Origin: Bog-793 sp963761425
GTDB lineage: Bacteria; Actinomycetota; Acidimicrobiia; Acidimicrobiales; Bog-793
Length of the DNA: 64,000 nucleotides
Assembly (NCBI GenBank): GCA_963761425.1
Contig: CAVXGQ010000005.1
Span: forward strand, 310,001-374,000
Reading direction: 5' to 3'
Positions 17,547 to 26,641 of the stretch are shown here, piece by piece. The notes beneath the pieces were generated by a model. The model was not told where the DNA came from. It did no database searches and worked only from the letters and a program-made list of their open reading frames with translations. Within the stretch, counting starts at the first letter, position 1; the number at the start of each line of letters is the position of its first letter. The position numbers and the translations under genes are program-made.

Positions 17547-18584
17547 ATGGACTCGATCGAGCGGGTAGGGACCACGATCGCGCTGCGTGAGCCGGATCGT
17601 GTGCCAGTGGATCTACACAACTTCCAGCTCGCAGCGCGCGCCAGCGGCTTGCCGATGTCGCAGGTCTTCCGTGACGGAGCGCTGCTGGCCGAGGCCATGC
17701 TGGCGGCCTGGCGCGAATTCGGCCACGACATGATCCTCTTGGAGAACGGCACCGCCTGCAACGCCGAGGCCTGCGGCGTGGAGGTCCACTACCGCGATGA
17801 CACCGCGCCAGTGGCCGGCCGTCCCCTTCTCGATTCCCTCGCCAAGGTGGGTGATCTGCAGGTGCCAGATCCCTATGTCACCTTCCCCATGTCCGAGATC
17901 CTCAAGGCGACCCGCATCCTCGCCCGCGAGATCGGTGACAAGGCCTGGATCTGCGCGCGTGCAGACCAAGGGCCGATGGACCTGGCGGCACAGCTTCGCG
18001 GCATGAGCGAATTCATGATGGATTTGGCCACTGGCGAAGAGGAGGAGCTGATCCAGGCGCTGCTCGACTTCGCGAGGCGCGTCGCGACGCGTTATGCCTA
18101 CGCCCTGATCGAGTGCGGTGGTCGCTCCACCTCGATCGGCGAGCCGATGGCCGGGCCGGCCATGATCTCGCCACGGCACTACCGCCGGTATCCCTGGGCT
18201 CATGAGCGCCGCATGGTCGCCGAGCTCAAGGACCACGGCATCATCTTGCACCTGCACATCTGTGGAGACACCGAGCGGATTACCGAGGATTTCATCTCGA
18301 CCGGGGCGCCGGTGCTGGAGATCGACCACAAGACGGACGCGGCACGCCTCAAGGCGAAAGCGCGGACCACGACGTGCCTGCTCGGCAATATCGACACGAA
18401 CCTCCTCGCACTCGGGACGCCCGACGAAGTTGACGCCTCCTGCCGCGAGCTCATCGAGATCTGCAAGCCCGGCGGCGGCTTCATCCTCGGCCCGGGGTGT
18501 GCCATGGCCCCGACCACCCCGGCCGAGAACATTCATGCGCTCGTGGAGTCGGCAAAGAAGTACGGCTCTTACCGGAGTAGGTGA
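17547..18584 (+). CDS. MtaA/MtbA-like UroD-family methyltransferase
   Basis: A 345-residue UroD-fold methyltransferase, predicted to transfer the methyl group from the corrinoid protein to its final acceptor (CoM in methanogens, probably tetrahydrofolate or another thiol/pterin here). The zinc motif is intact: HLHICGDT gives His-x-Cys, and GFILGPGCAMAPTTP supplies the late Cys. This contrasts with the first UroD-like gene of the module. The ATG at 17547 has GGGGGTGA upstream; an adjacent in-frame TTG at 17544 is an alternative. It lies 96 bases after the MtaB-like gene, same strand. Confidence 0.87.
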   Translation: MDSIERVGTTIALREPDRVPVDLHNFQLAARASGLPMSQVFRDGALLAEAMLAAWREFGHDMILLENGTACNAEACGVEVHYRDDTAPVAGRPLLDSLAKVGDLQVPDPYVTFPMSEILKATRILAREIGDKAWICARADQGPMDLAAQLRGMSEFMMDLATGEEEELIQALLDFARRVATRYAYALIECGGRSTSIGEPMAGPAMISPRHYRRYPWAHERRMVAELKDHGIILHLHICGDTERITEDFISTGAPVLEIDHKTDAARLKAKARTTTCLLGNIDTNLLALGTPDEVDASCRELIEICKPGGGFILGPGCAMAPTTPAENIHALVESAKKYGSYRSR

Positions 18585-18921
18585 GCGCAGTCCGGGCATA
18601 GTGCCGGTGTGACTGGTGCCGCGGAACGGTGTCCTCGTTCCAACCCGTGGCGGGGAGCCCGGCAACCAATGGGTGGGCACGGGTTCGCGACCGTCGCCGC
18701 CGGGCCGCTGATGCACCCCAGAGCCACGACAGTGCGACTCAATCCCTGATCTTGGTAGCCGGTGGCACGCACGTATCCTTATGAGACATCGGTGCTCGCT
18801 CATCTGGTCACCACCACGGTTTCCATCACCTCACGGTGCTAAGGAACGTGTACCCAGTGGGTCGCATGGAGCCCGAAATTGGAGCGATGTGGTATGTCTT
18901 CGCTCGTCTGAGAGGAGCCCC
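18585..18921. other. Intergenic stretch, nothing recognised
   Basis: 337 bases between the methyltransferase module and the repeat protein. No protein-like reading frame, inverted repeat of note or RNA gene was recognised. It must hold the promoter of the secreted repeat protein. Confidence 0.5.
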
Positions 18922-20964
18922 ATGAGGGCGAACTCGGTTCTTTTCGCCCGGAGCGTTGCGGTTGGTGCGCTGTTCTTGTCAGGAATGACTCTTGCCACAC
19001 TCACAGTGACATCGGCGGTCGGCGCAGCAGGGAGCAAGGCTTCCCAGGTTTCTCTGCCGGCGACGGCTGGGAGACCGCTCTCAGGCGTCAAGGTATTCGG
19101 TTGGGGGTTCGACGACCCCGCCGCCGTCGCTTCGGACGGGATTCACGTCTGGGTGGCGAACTCGGGTGGCAACTCGGTCATTGAACTCTCGGTCTCGACC
19201 GGCGCCCTGGTCAGGGTGATCCGCGGCTCGACCTACGGGTTCGACAAACCCGACGCCGTCGCCTCGGACGCGACCCACGTCTGGGTGGCGAACGGGGCTG
19301 GCAACTCGCTCACTGAGTTTTCGGCCTCGACCGGCGCCCTGGTCAAGGTGATCCGGGGCGTGAACTACGGGTTCGACCACCCCGATGGCATAGCCAGGAG
19401 CGCGACCCACGTCTGGGTGGCGAACCGGCGTAGCAACTCGGTCACCGAGCTCTCGGCCTCGACCGGCGCCCTGGTCAGGGTGATCCGCGGCTCGAGGTAC
19501 GGGTTCGACGGACCTCGGGGCATCGCCTTGGAGGGCAGCCACGTCTGGGTGGCGAACCAGGCTGGCAACTCGGTCACCGAGTTTTCGGCCTCGACCGGCG
19601 CCCTGGTCAGGGTCGACCGCGGCTCGAGGTACGGGTTCGGCGAGGTGGTCTCGGGCATTGGAGGCCTCGTAGTCCTCCCAGGCCCTTCAGCCATCGCCTC
19701 GGACGCGACCCACGTCTGGGTCGCAAACTCGAATGGCAACTCGGTTACCGAGCTCTCGGCCTCGACCGGCGCCCTGGTCAGGGTGATCCGCGGTTCGAGC
19801 TACGAGTTCGACTACCCCTTCAACTACCCCGAAGGCATAGCCAGGAGCGCGACCCACGTCTGGGTGGCGAACTCGAATGGCAACTCGGTCACCGAGCTCT
19901 CGGCCTCGACCGGCGCCCTGGTCAGGGTGATCCGCGGCTCGAGCTACGGGTTCGACGACCCGGTCGCCGTCGCCTCGGATGGCAGCCACGTCTGGGTGGC
20001 GAACTTCGGTGGCAACTCGGTCACCGAGCTCTCGGCCTCGACCGGCGCCCTGGTCAGGGTGATCCGCGGCTCGATCTATGGGTTCGCCTACCCCTCGGGC
20101 ATCGCCTCAGACGGCACCCACGTCTGGGTGGCGAACTACGACGGCAACTCGGTCACCGAGCTCTCGGCCTCGACCGGCGCCCTGGTCAGGGTGATCCGCG
20201 ACTCGAGCTACGGGTTTGACTGTCCTTTAGGCATCGCCTCGGACGGCACCCACGTCTGGGTGGCGAATGTCTATGGCGACTCGGTCACCGAGCTCTCGGC
20301 CTCGACCGGCGCCCTGGTCAAGGTCGACAGCGGCGCGAGCTACGGGTTCGACAACCCCGACGCCGTCGCCTCGGATGGGACGCATGTCTGGGTGCCGAAC
20401 CGGGATGGCAACTCGGTCACCGAGCTCTCGGCCTCGACCGGAGCCCTGGTCAGGGTGATCCGCGGCTCGAGCTACGGGTTCAACTACCCCGAAGGCATAG
20501 CCAGGAGCGCGACCCACGTCTGGGTGGCGAACCGGAATGGCAACTCGGTCACCGAGCTCTCGGCCTCGACCGGCGCCCTGGTCAGGGTGATCCGCGGCTC
20601 GAGCTACGGGTTCGACGACCCGGTCGCCGTCGCCTCGGATGGCAGCCACGTCTGGGTGGCGAACTTCGGTGGCAACTCGGTCACCGAGCTCTCGGCCTCG
20701 ACCGGCGCCCTGGTCAAGGTCATCCGCGGCGCGAGCTACGGGTTCGATCCCGTCGCCGTCGCCTCGGACGGCACCCACGTCTGGGTCGCGAACTCGAATG
20801 GCAACTCGGTCACCGAGCTCTCGGTCCCGACCGGCGTCCTGGTCAAGGTGATCCGCGGCGCGAGCTACGGGTTCGACGACCCCGTCGCCGTCGCCTCGAA
20901 AGGGAGCCACGTCTGGGTGGCGAACTCGAATGGCATGTCGGTCACTGAGTTCTCAGCGTCGTGA
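18922..20964 (+). CDS. Secreted NHL/beta-propeller-like protein with 14 repeats
   Basis: A 680-residue exported protein. An N-terminal signal peptide (MRANSVLFARS, hydrophobic to about residue 35, Ala-Gly-Ala cleavage region) is followed by 14 copies of a unit of about 44 residues (132 bases). Each carries HVWVANxxGNSVTELSASTG and ALVRVIRGSxYGFDxP. The units resemble NHL/YVTN-type beta-propeller blades with an aspartate-box-like loop; 14 blades would make two seven-bladed propellers. ATG 18922 follows AGAGGAG. Adjacent repeats are very similar at the DNA level, which suggests recent tandem duplication. No catalytic motif is seen; extracellular binding is the likely role. Confidence 0.85.
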   Translation: MRANSVLFARSVAVGALFLSGMTLATLTVTSAVGAAGSKASQVSLPATAGRPLSGVKVFGWGFDDPAAVASDGIHVWVANSGGNSVIELSVSTGALVRVIRGSTYGFDKPDAVASDATHVWVANGAGNSLTEFSASTGALVKVIRGVNYGFDHPDGIARSATHVWVANRRSNSVTELSASTGALVRVIRGSRYGFDGPRGIALEGSHVWVANQAGNSVTEFSASTGALVRVDRGSRYGFGEVVSGIGGLVVLPGPSAIASDATHVWVANSNGNSVTELSASTGALVRVIRGSSYEFDYPFNYPEGIARSATHVWVANSNGNSVTELSASTGALVRVIRGSSYGFDDPVAVASDGSHVWVANFGGNSVTELSASTGALVRVIRGSIYGFAYPSGIASDGTHVWVANYDGNSVTELSASTGALVRVIRDSSYGFDCPLGIASDGTHVWVANVYGDSVTELSASTGALVKVDSGASYGFDNPDAVASDGTHVWVPNRDGNSVTELSASTGALVRVIRGSSYGFNYPEGIARSATHVWVANRNGNSVTELSASTGALVRVIRGSSYGFDDPVAVASDGSHVWVANFGGNSVTELSASTGALVKVIRGASYGFDPVAVASDGTHVWVANSNGNSVTELSVPTGVLVKVIRGASYGFDDPVAVASKGSHVWVANSNGMSVTEFSAS

Positions 20965-21393
20965 CCGCAGCCAGGATTGGGGACAGCCTCCCTTGGGTGG
21001 GGCGGCATGGGCGGCTCTAATCTCCTTCGGACCTGATCCGCTGGGATTCATTGCGCGGGTCTCCCTCTCTCGAAGCTTGCGACAGCCAGGAGAATGGCGA
21101 GGCCCCTTGCCGCGCCGCTGGATACCTATCCGAGCGCGGCGAAGCGTGCATGATCCCCGGTTCCTTGAGAAGAGCTCGATTTGGTGCCGCCAGGCGTGAC
21201 GACTTCTCGACTGCAACTCCCCGCCGAACTCCGCGACGCACGGCAAGAGCGGGGAACATACCTGTAGGTAGACGGCACAATTGGCGAACAACGGCAAGCG
21301 CCGATATCGACACGGCAGGTCTTGAAAGATGACGGTGTCCTCATCCCAGCCCGCTTGGATGACCCAGTGACGTGCTTGATCCGTCGGGAGGTC
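20965..21393. other. Intergenic stretch, nothing recognised
   Basis: About 430 bases between two convergent genes (the repeat protein and the minus-strand CoxS gene). No convincing gene, repeat or terminator hairpin was recognised; short open frames here have no protein-like character. Confidence 0.5.
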
Positions 21394-21852
21394 TCAGCTA
21401 CCCGCCGCGAGATGAACCGCGTCGATGATCTTCTGGTAGCCGGTGCAGCGGCAGAGGTTTCCGGAGAGAGCCTCGCGGATCTGCGCGTCGTCGGGAACGG
21501 TGACCCGCCGGAGCAGATCGTGGGTGGCCATGACGAAGCCGGGGGTGCAGAACCCGCACTGGACGGCGCCCGCTTCGACGAAGGCCCGCTGGATGGAATC
21601 GAGCGTCCCCTCGGGGGAGAGCCCCTCGACTGTCACGACAGCCCGGCTCTCGGCTTGACCGGCGGGGACGAGACAGGCGCAGACGAGCAGGTCGTCGAGG
21701 TAGACGGAGCACGATCCGCACTCGCCCTGTTCGCAGGCGTTCTTCGTGCCCACGAGGCCGAGCTCGTCGCGCAACAGGCTGAGCAGGCTGGCGCCCTCCT
21801 CGACGCCATCGGCGACGCGGAGCTGGCCGTTGACGGTCAACGAGACCCTCAT
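21394..21852 (-). CDS. Molybdenum hydroxylase 2Fe-2S subunit (CoxS/XdhC-type small subunit)
   Basis: A 152-residue iron-sulfur subunit of a xanthine dehydrogenase/CO dehydrogenase-type molybdenum hydroxylase. The plant-type 2Fe-2S cluster ligands are in CEQGECGSCSVYLD and LVCACL. The second cluster ligands are in QCGFCTPGFVMA and GNLCRCTGYQKI. The start ATG (21850-21852) overlaps the stop of the FAD subunit gene (ATGA), so the two are translationally coupled. Transcription order is large, FAD, then 2Fe-2S subunit. Electrons from the Mo centre pass through this subunit to FAD. Confidence 0.94.
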   Translation of the reverse strand: MRVSLTVNGQLRVADGVEEGASLLSLLRDELGLVGTKNACEQGECGSCSVYLDDLLVCACLVPAGQAESRAVVTVEGLSPEGTLDSIQRAFVEAGAVQCGFCTPGFVMATHDLLRRVTVPDDAQIREALSGNLCRCTGYQKIIDAVHLAAGS

Positions 21853-22721
21853 GGGGCGTTCCCCCGGTACTCCTCCCAGCACCACGAAAGGGCGCGCCGG
21901 GCGAGGACCTCGAGCGCATGCCGTCGGTAGGCGGCCGAACCGCGCACGTCGTCGATCGGTCTCGCCGCTTCGGCGACCAGGCGGGCGAAATGGTCGATCA
22001 CGGCGTCAGAAAGAGCCGGCCGCGCTTCCCACGCGCCGATCTCGCCGAGATGCTCCTCGAGGAACTCCTCGGCCAGCCGGGCTGGCAACGGCACCGGTCC
22101 GGCGGAGCCGATCCCGGTACCGACACGGCCGATTTCGGGGTGGAGAGCCAGTGAGAACGAGCAGATCGCGATGACCATGGCATTGCGCGATCCCACCTTG
22201 GAAAAGGTCTGGGGACCGCTCGCCGTCGGGACCCACACCGCGGCGATCAGCTCGTCTGGACGAAGGACGCTGCGTTTCGGACCGGAGAAGTATTCGGCGA
22301 CGGGGACGGTCCGGCTGGCGTGGAGGGAGGCGAGCTCGACCTCGGCGCGACAGGCGAGCAGTGGCGGGTGGCAATCCCCGGCGGGGGACGCCGAGCCGAG
22401 GTTGCCACCGATCGTGCCGCGGTTGCGGATCGGCGGGGAACCGACGGTGCGAGCAGCGGTGGCGAGGCCGGGGAGGTCGCCGGCGAGGTCAGCGATGATC
22501 GTCGAGTAGGTGACCCCGGAGCCCACCCGGACCTGCCCGTTCTCCCGGCCAAAGGTGCGCAGCTCGTCAAGCTGCGACAGATCAAGGAAGGCCGGCGGAC
22601 GGAGACGACCGAAGTTGCACTCGACCATGACGTCGGTGCCGCCGGCGACGACCACGGCCTCGGGGTGTGCGGATCGTTCGGCGAGCGCCTCCGCCCAGCT
22701 CGTCGGCCGGATGAACGTCAT
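21849..22721 (-). CDS. Molybdenum hydroxylase FAD subunit (CoxM/XdhB-type)
   Basis: A 290-residue FAD-binding subunit of the CoxM/XdhB family. The FAD-binding signature VVVAGGTDVMVECN lies near residue 30, and VGSPPIRNRGTIGGNLGSASPAGD near residue 105 is the second FAD loop (shown in part). The C-terminal CO dehydrogenase flavoprotein domain is complete. The frame extends to 22745, but MTFIRPTSWAEAL at 22721 matches the family N-terminus. It sits between the molybdopterin and 2Fe-2S subunit genes. Confidence 0.93.
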   Translation of the reverse strand: MTFIRPTSWAEALAERSAHPEAVVVAGGTDVMVECNFGRLRPPAFLDLSQLDELRTFGRENGQVRVGSGVTYSTIIADLAGDLPGLATAARTVGSPPIRNRGTIGGNLGSASPAGDCHPPLLACRAEVELASLHASRTVPVAEYFSGPKRSVLRPDELIAAVWVPTASGPQTFSKVGSRNAMVIAICSFSLALHPEIGRVGTGIGSAGPVPLPARLAEEFLEEHLGEIGAWEARPALSDAVIDHFARLVAEAARPIDDVRGSAAYRRHALEVLARRALSWCWEEYRGNAP

Positions 22722-22803
22722 GGCGCCATGGTGCCACCGCACCATGGCCTCACCCGGGACGCGCTCAAAGGACCACGTCGCATCGAAAAAGATTCCGCGC
22801 GGT

Positions 22804-25194
22804 TCACATCAACTTCTGCTGGCCGGAGCTCATCTGGAAATAGAAAGGGACCGCCTGCTGGCCCGGTACGTCGGGCGACGGGGGAGGGCCCGTCGTCAGG
22901 GCGGGACCGCGCAGCCCGACCAGCTCGTCCGGCGTCACCGGCGCCCGGTTTAGCTCCCGCCCGGTCGCGTCGCGCAGGGCGGCAACGACGGCTGCGGTGG
23001 CGACGATGGTCGGCGACTCGCCGATGCCCTTCAGGCCATACGGGACGCCCGGTTCGGGTTCTTCGACCGCCACCGTGACGACCGGCGGCATGTCGAGGAT
23101 GGTGGGGATGAGGTAGTCGGTGAACGACGGGTTGCGGATGGCGCCTTCTTGGAGCTGGATCTCCTCCATCAGTCCGAGGCCGAGTCCCTGGGCGGTGCCC
23201 CCTTCGACCTGGCCGGTGAGTCCCAGGGGGTTGAGCACCCGGCCGGCATCGATCGCCGCCGCCACCTGCAGGACGCGCACCAACCCGAGGTCCTCGTCCA
23301 CCTCGACGACCGCCCGCTCGGCCGCGAAGGCGAAGCAGACGTGGATGTCCCCCTGGCCGTTCTCGTCGAAGTGCCCGGTCGGGCGGTGGTGATAGACGGC
23401 CTCGGCGGAGGCCGGCTCGTCGAGCAGCTCCGCGAGCTCGACGAGGGGAGCACCGTCGGCGGCGACCCAGCCGTCGGCGAGCGAGAGCTCGACGCCGGGC
23501 GGGCGGGTCCCGGAACGAGCGCGGGCGCGCTGGAAAAGCTCCTCGCGGACCGCGGCGCAGGCCATCTGCACCGCGCCGCCCGCCATCATCGACTGGCGCG
23601 AGGCGGAGGTGGATCCGGCCCCCCCGATCAGGGTGTCGATCGGGTGCATGACCACCCGGTCCACCTCCAGCTCGGTGCGGACCACCTGGGCGAGCAAGGT
23701 GTACAGGCCCTGGCCCATCTCGACCGCCGCGGTGTAGATCTCCGCCTCCGGTCCGTCGGGGGTGCGGGCGAGGGTGATGCGGGCGGTGGCCGAGTCGTCG
23801 AAACCCTCGCTGAAGGCCACGTTCTTGTACCCGACGGCGAAGCCCACCCCCCGCCGGATCCCCTCGCCGTGGGTGACGTTGCCCGCCCCTCCGGGATAGT
23901 GCATGCGGTCTCGGCCCGACGCCGGTTCCACCTCGGGCAGCGGGACGGCCGTGCAGCGCTCGATCAGCTCCCGCACCGGGGCGCTGCCCTCGACGACCTG
24001 TCCGGTCGGCAACACCGAGCCGGTACTGAGCGCGTTGATCAGCCTCAGCTCGACCGGGTCGATCCCGAGGGCACGGGCCAGCTTGTCCATCTGGGCCTCG
24101 TGCGCGAAGCACGCCTGGGGGGCGCCGAACCCCCGCATGGCCCCGCACGGGGGGTTGTTGGTGTAGACGACGGTGCCCTCCACCTGGACGTGGGGCACTT
24201 CGTACGGACCGGCCGCCATGCTCGCCGCGTTGCCGAGGACCGCCGGGGAGGACGAGGCGTAGGCGCCGCCGTCGAGCATCAACCGAATCTTCAGGGCGAC
24301 CAGGTGACCGTCGCGGCTGGCGCCGTGCCGCATCCAGATCCGGGAGGGGTGGCGGTGGACGTGGCCGTGGAAGGACTCCTCCCGGCCGTAGCTGAACTTC
24401 ACCGGTCGGCCGGTCCGTAGCGCCAGCAGACAGGCGTGGATCTGTATGTGGATGTCCTCGCGGGACCCGAAGGCCCCTCCGACCCCCGCCAGGTGCAAGC
24501 GAACCTTGTCCGCTGGCAACCCGAGGCACGGCGCGATCTGTTCCTGGTCCACGTGCAGCCACTGAGTCGTGACGTAGAGGTCGACCCCGCCGTCTTCGGC
24601 TGGCACCGCCAGCCCGGCCTCCGGACCCAGGGCCGCCTGGTCCTGCATGGCCGTCTCGTAGTAGCCCTCCACCCACACGTCGGCCCGAGCCGAGTCGGGT
24701 TCGCCGTGGACGATGTGCACGTGGCGCAGGACATTCCCGAACTCGTGGAGTCGTGGGGCGTCGGGAGAGAGCGCTTCTTCCATGTCATAGACGCCGGGCA
24801 AGGGCTCGTAGTCGACGGCGATGCGCCGCAGCGCTTGCTGGGCGCGTTCGGGAGAGGTGGCCGCGACCACCGCGATCGGCTCCCCCGAGTAGCGCACCAC
24901 GTCTTCGGCCAGAACCGGCTGGTCGAAGAAATTCAGCCCGAACCGGTTCGTCCCGGGAACGTCGGAAGCGACCATGACCGCCGCGACCCCGGGGCTCGCC
25001 ACGGCCGAGGCGATGTCGACCCGCCGGACGCGGGCGTGGGCCAGAGGCGAGCGCAATGTCGCTCCGAAGAGCATTCCGTCGCGGTGCAGATCGCTCGCGT
25101 AGGCGAACGATCCCATCACCTTGGGTACCCCGTCCATGCGCGGGGCGGCCTCTCCAACCCGACCTCGGGTCCCGACGGTGATGGTCGTGGTCAA
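22804..25194 (-). CDS. Molybdenum hydroxylase catalytic subunit (XdhA/CoxL-type)
   Basis: The 796-residue molybdopterin-binding subunit. Family motifs appear in order: GGAFGSREDIH, CGAMRGFGAPQACFAHEAQ, AAVEMGQGLYTLL, and the catalytic-base glutamate in GLKGIGESPT near the C-terminus. The active-site Cys loop of true CO dehydrogenase (AYRCSFR-type) is replaced by GAMRGFGAPQ, so this is a xanthine dehydrogenase- or hydroxylase-type enzyme rather than CODH. It follows the XdhC chaperone gene and precedes the FAD and 2Fe-2S genes. Given the ureide module nearby, a purine or N-heterocycle substrate is likely (inference). Confidence 0.93.
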   Translation of the reverse strand: MTTTITVGTRGRVGEAAPRMDGVPKVMGSFAYASDLHRDGMLFGATLRSPLAHARVRRVDIASAVASPGVAAVMVASDVPGTNRFGLNFFDQPVLAEDVVRYSGEPIAVVAATSPERAQQALRRIAVDYEPLPGVYDMEEALSPDAPRLHEFGNVLRHVHIVHGEPDSARADVWVEGYYETAMQDQAALGPEAGLAVPAEDGGVDLYVTTQWLHVDQEQIAPCLGLPADKVRLHLAGVGGAFGSREDIHIQIHACLLALRTGRPVKFSYGREESFHGHVHRHPSRIWMRHGASRDGHLVALKIRLMLDGGAYASSSPAVLGNAASMAAGPYEVPHVQVEGTVVYTNNPPCGAMRGFGAPQACFAHEAQMDKLARALGIDPVELRLINALSTGSVLPTGQVVEGSAPVRELIERCTAVPLPEVEPASGRDRMHYPGGAGNVTHGEGIRRGVGFAVGYKNVAFSEGFDDSATARITLARTPDGPEAEIYTAAVEMGQGLYTLLAQVVRTELEVDRVVMHPIDTLIGGAGSTSASRQSMMAGGAVQMACAAVREELFQRARARSGTRPPGVELSLADGWVAADGAPLVELAELLDEPASAEAVYHHRPTGHFDENGQGDIHVCFAFAAERAVVEVDEDLGLVRVLQVAAAIDAGRVLNPLGLTGQVEGGTAQGLGLGLMEEIQLQEGAIRNPSFTDYLIPTILDMPPVVTVAVEEPEPGVPYGLKGIGESPTIVATAAVVAALRDATGRELNRAPVTPDELVGLRGPALTTGPPPSPDVPGQQAVPFYFQMSSGQQKLM

Positions 25195-25274
25195 CGGCGC
25201 TCTCTCGGCGTGAACCCTAGCGGGCCGGTCGCGCCAGCTTGTCGGGGTGCGGGAGGGCCATCGCGAGGAGGCGG

Positions 25275-26489
25275 TTACGAGCCGGGTTGGTGGATGGGCC
25301 CCTCCGTGGCATGGAGCGGCGAGCCGGCGTGGTCCCGAGTGTGTGAGGCGATGATCTCGGCGCAGATGGAGACCGCGGTCTCTTCGGGGGTGCGTGCCCC
25401 GATGTCGAGACCGATCGGCGCTCTGATCCGGGACATCGCGGTCGCGTCCACCCCGGCCTCGCGTAGCCGCCTTCTCCGCTCGGCCGTCGTCCGGCGAGAC
25501 CCCATGGCCCCGATGTAGCCGACCCGGGTGCCGAGGGCGGCGACCAGGGCCGGTACGTCGAACTTGGGATCGTGGGTGAGGACGCAGATGGCGTCCCGTT
25601 CGCCCAGCGTTGGCCCGACCGTCGCCAGGTGGCGGTCGGGCCAGTCGACAACGACTTCGTCAGCCGAGGGGAACCGGTCCGCCGTGGCGAAGACGGGGCG
25701 GGCGTCGCACACCGTGACCTGGTAACCGAGGATCTTGGCCACCTTGACGAGGGCGGCGGTGAAGTCCACCGCTCCGAAGATGACCATGCGCGGTGGTGCC
25801 GCGAAGGCCTCGATGAAGACCGCCACGTCCTGGAGGCGGGCCTCCCCCCGGGGGCCGTAGCGGCGAATCGCGGTCGTGCCGGCGTCGAGGTGACCGAGCG
25901 CGTCCCGCCGTACCGCATCGTCGAGGTCCGGCGGGCCCAGCGAGCCGAGCGACCGGCCATCCGGCCGCACGAGCATCGTCGCCCCGGGCACGGCCAAGAG
26001 ATCGTCTCTTTCCTCATGTCCGGCCGGGCTGTTGATCTCGACCACGGTGGCCAGCGCCACCGGTTGACGCGCGGACAGGTGCTCGCGCAGCACTTCAAGG
26101 AGCCGGTCTCCCCACCCTTGGGGTCCCAGCGGCTCGACGAACAGTCGGACGGTCCCACCACAGGTGAGGCCGACGGCGAAGGCTTGGTCATCGGAATAGC
26201 CGAAAGTCGACAGATGCGGTTTCCCGGTCGCCAGCACTTCGAGCGCGTCGGATACCACCGCCGACTCCACGCACCCCCCGGAGACCGACCCGGCGACCTC
26301 GCCGTCCTCGCTCACGGCCATCGAGGCTCCCGGTTCGCGGGGGGCCGAACCTTCGACGCCCACCACTCGGGCCAGCGCCACCTGTCGACCCGCCTGCCGC
26401 CACCGGTCGATTTGGTCGAGGAGCTCTTCCACCGGGTAGAGCGTAAGGGTGCCGCGGAAAAGCTGCCACGCGCGATTCACCCCGGGCAT
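25275..26489 (-). CDS. XdhC/CoxI-family Mo-cofactor maturation protein
   Basis: A 404-residue XdhC-type chaperone that binds and sulfurates the molybdenum cofactor before insertion into the hydroxylase. The N-terminal XdhC/CoxI domain shows VALARVVGVEGSAPREPGA and GSVSGGCVESAV. The C-terminal XdhC Rossmann domain shows MVIFGAVDFTAALVK, LTHDPKFDVPALVAAL and GYIGAMGSRRT. The start is uncertain: ATG 26489 lacks a ribosome site, and GTG about 26432 (before EELLDQIDRW) has a TACGCT box 7 bases upstream, consistent with a leaderless start. It heads the hydroxylase operon and diverges from moaE. Confidence 0.9.
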   Translation of the reverse strand: MPGVNRAWQLFRGTLTLYPVEELLDQIDRWRQAGRQVALARVVGVEGSAPREPGASMAVSEDGEVAGSVSGGCVESAVVSDALEVLATGKPHLSTFGYSDDQAFAVGLTCGGTVRLFVEPLGPQGWGDRLLEVLREHLSARQPVALATVVEINSPAGHEERDDLLAVPGATMLVRPDGRSLGSLGPPDLDDAVRRDALGHLDAGTTAIRRYGPRGEARLQDVAVFIEAFAAPPRMVIFGAVDFTAALVKVAKILGYQVTVCDARPVFATADRFPSADEVVVDWPDRHLATVGPTLGERDAICVLTHDPKFDVPALVAALGTRVGYIGAMGSRRTTAERRRRLREAGVDATAMSRIRAPIGLDIGARTPEETAVSICAEIIASHTRDHAGSPLHATEGPIHQPGS

Positions 26490-26641
26490 GGCCCAGAGCG
26501 GCGGCCTCTTCGTCGAGCCGCCACGCCGCAGAATCTGGCTGATCCGGGTCGGAGCCGGGCCGCGGGCCCCCGCGACCGGGTCCTCGATTCCCCGGCCAGG
26601 CGGTTTTGTCTCGGGCGGTGCGGCCTACGATCGAAGGCGCG

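Noticed and set aside
19146..20940. Evenly spaced repeats at 132-base period as a possible CRISPR
   Set aside because: Period and conserved frame match a repeat protein; there is no short palindromic repeat with unique spacers.
21322..21930. 202-codon plus-strand frame opposite the CoxS gene
   Set aside because: Antisense shadow; the minus strand encodes all Fe-S ligands.
22804..25194. CO dehydrogenase (CoxL) as the identity of the Mo hydroxylase
   Set aside because: The AYRCSFR-type active-site loop of form I CoxL is absent; GAMRGFGAPQ is seen instead.
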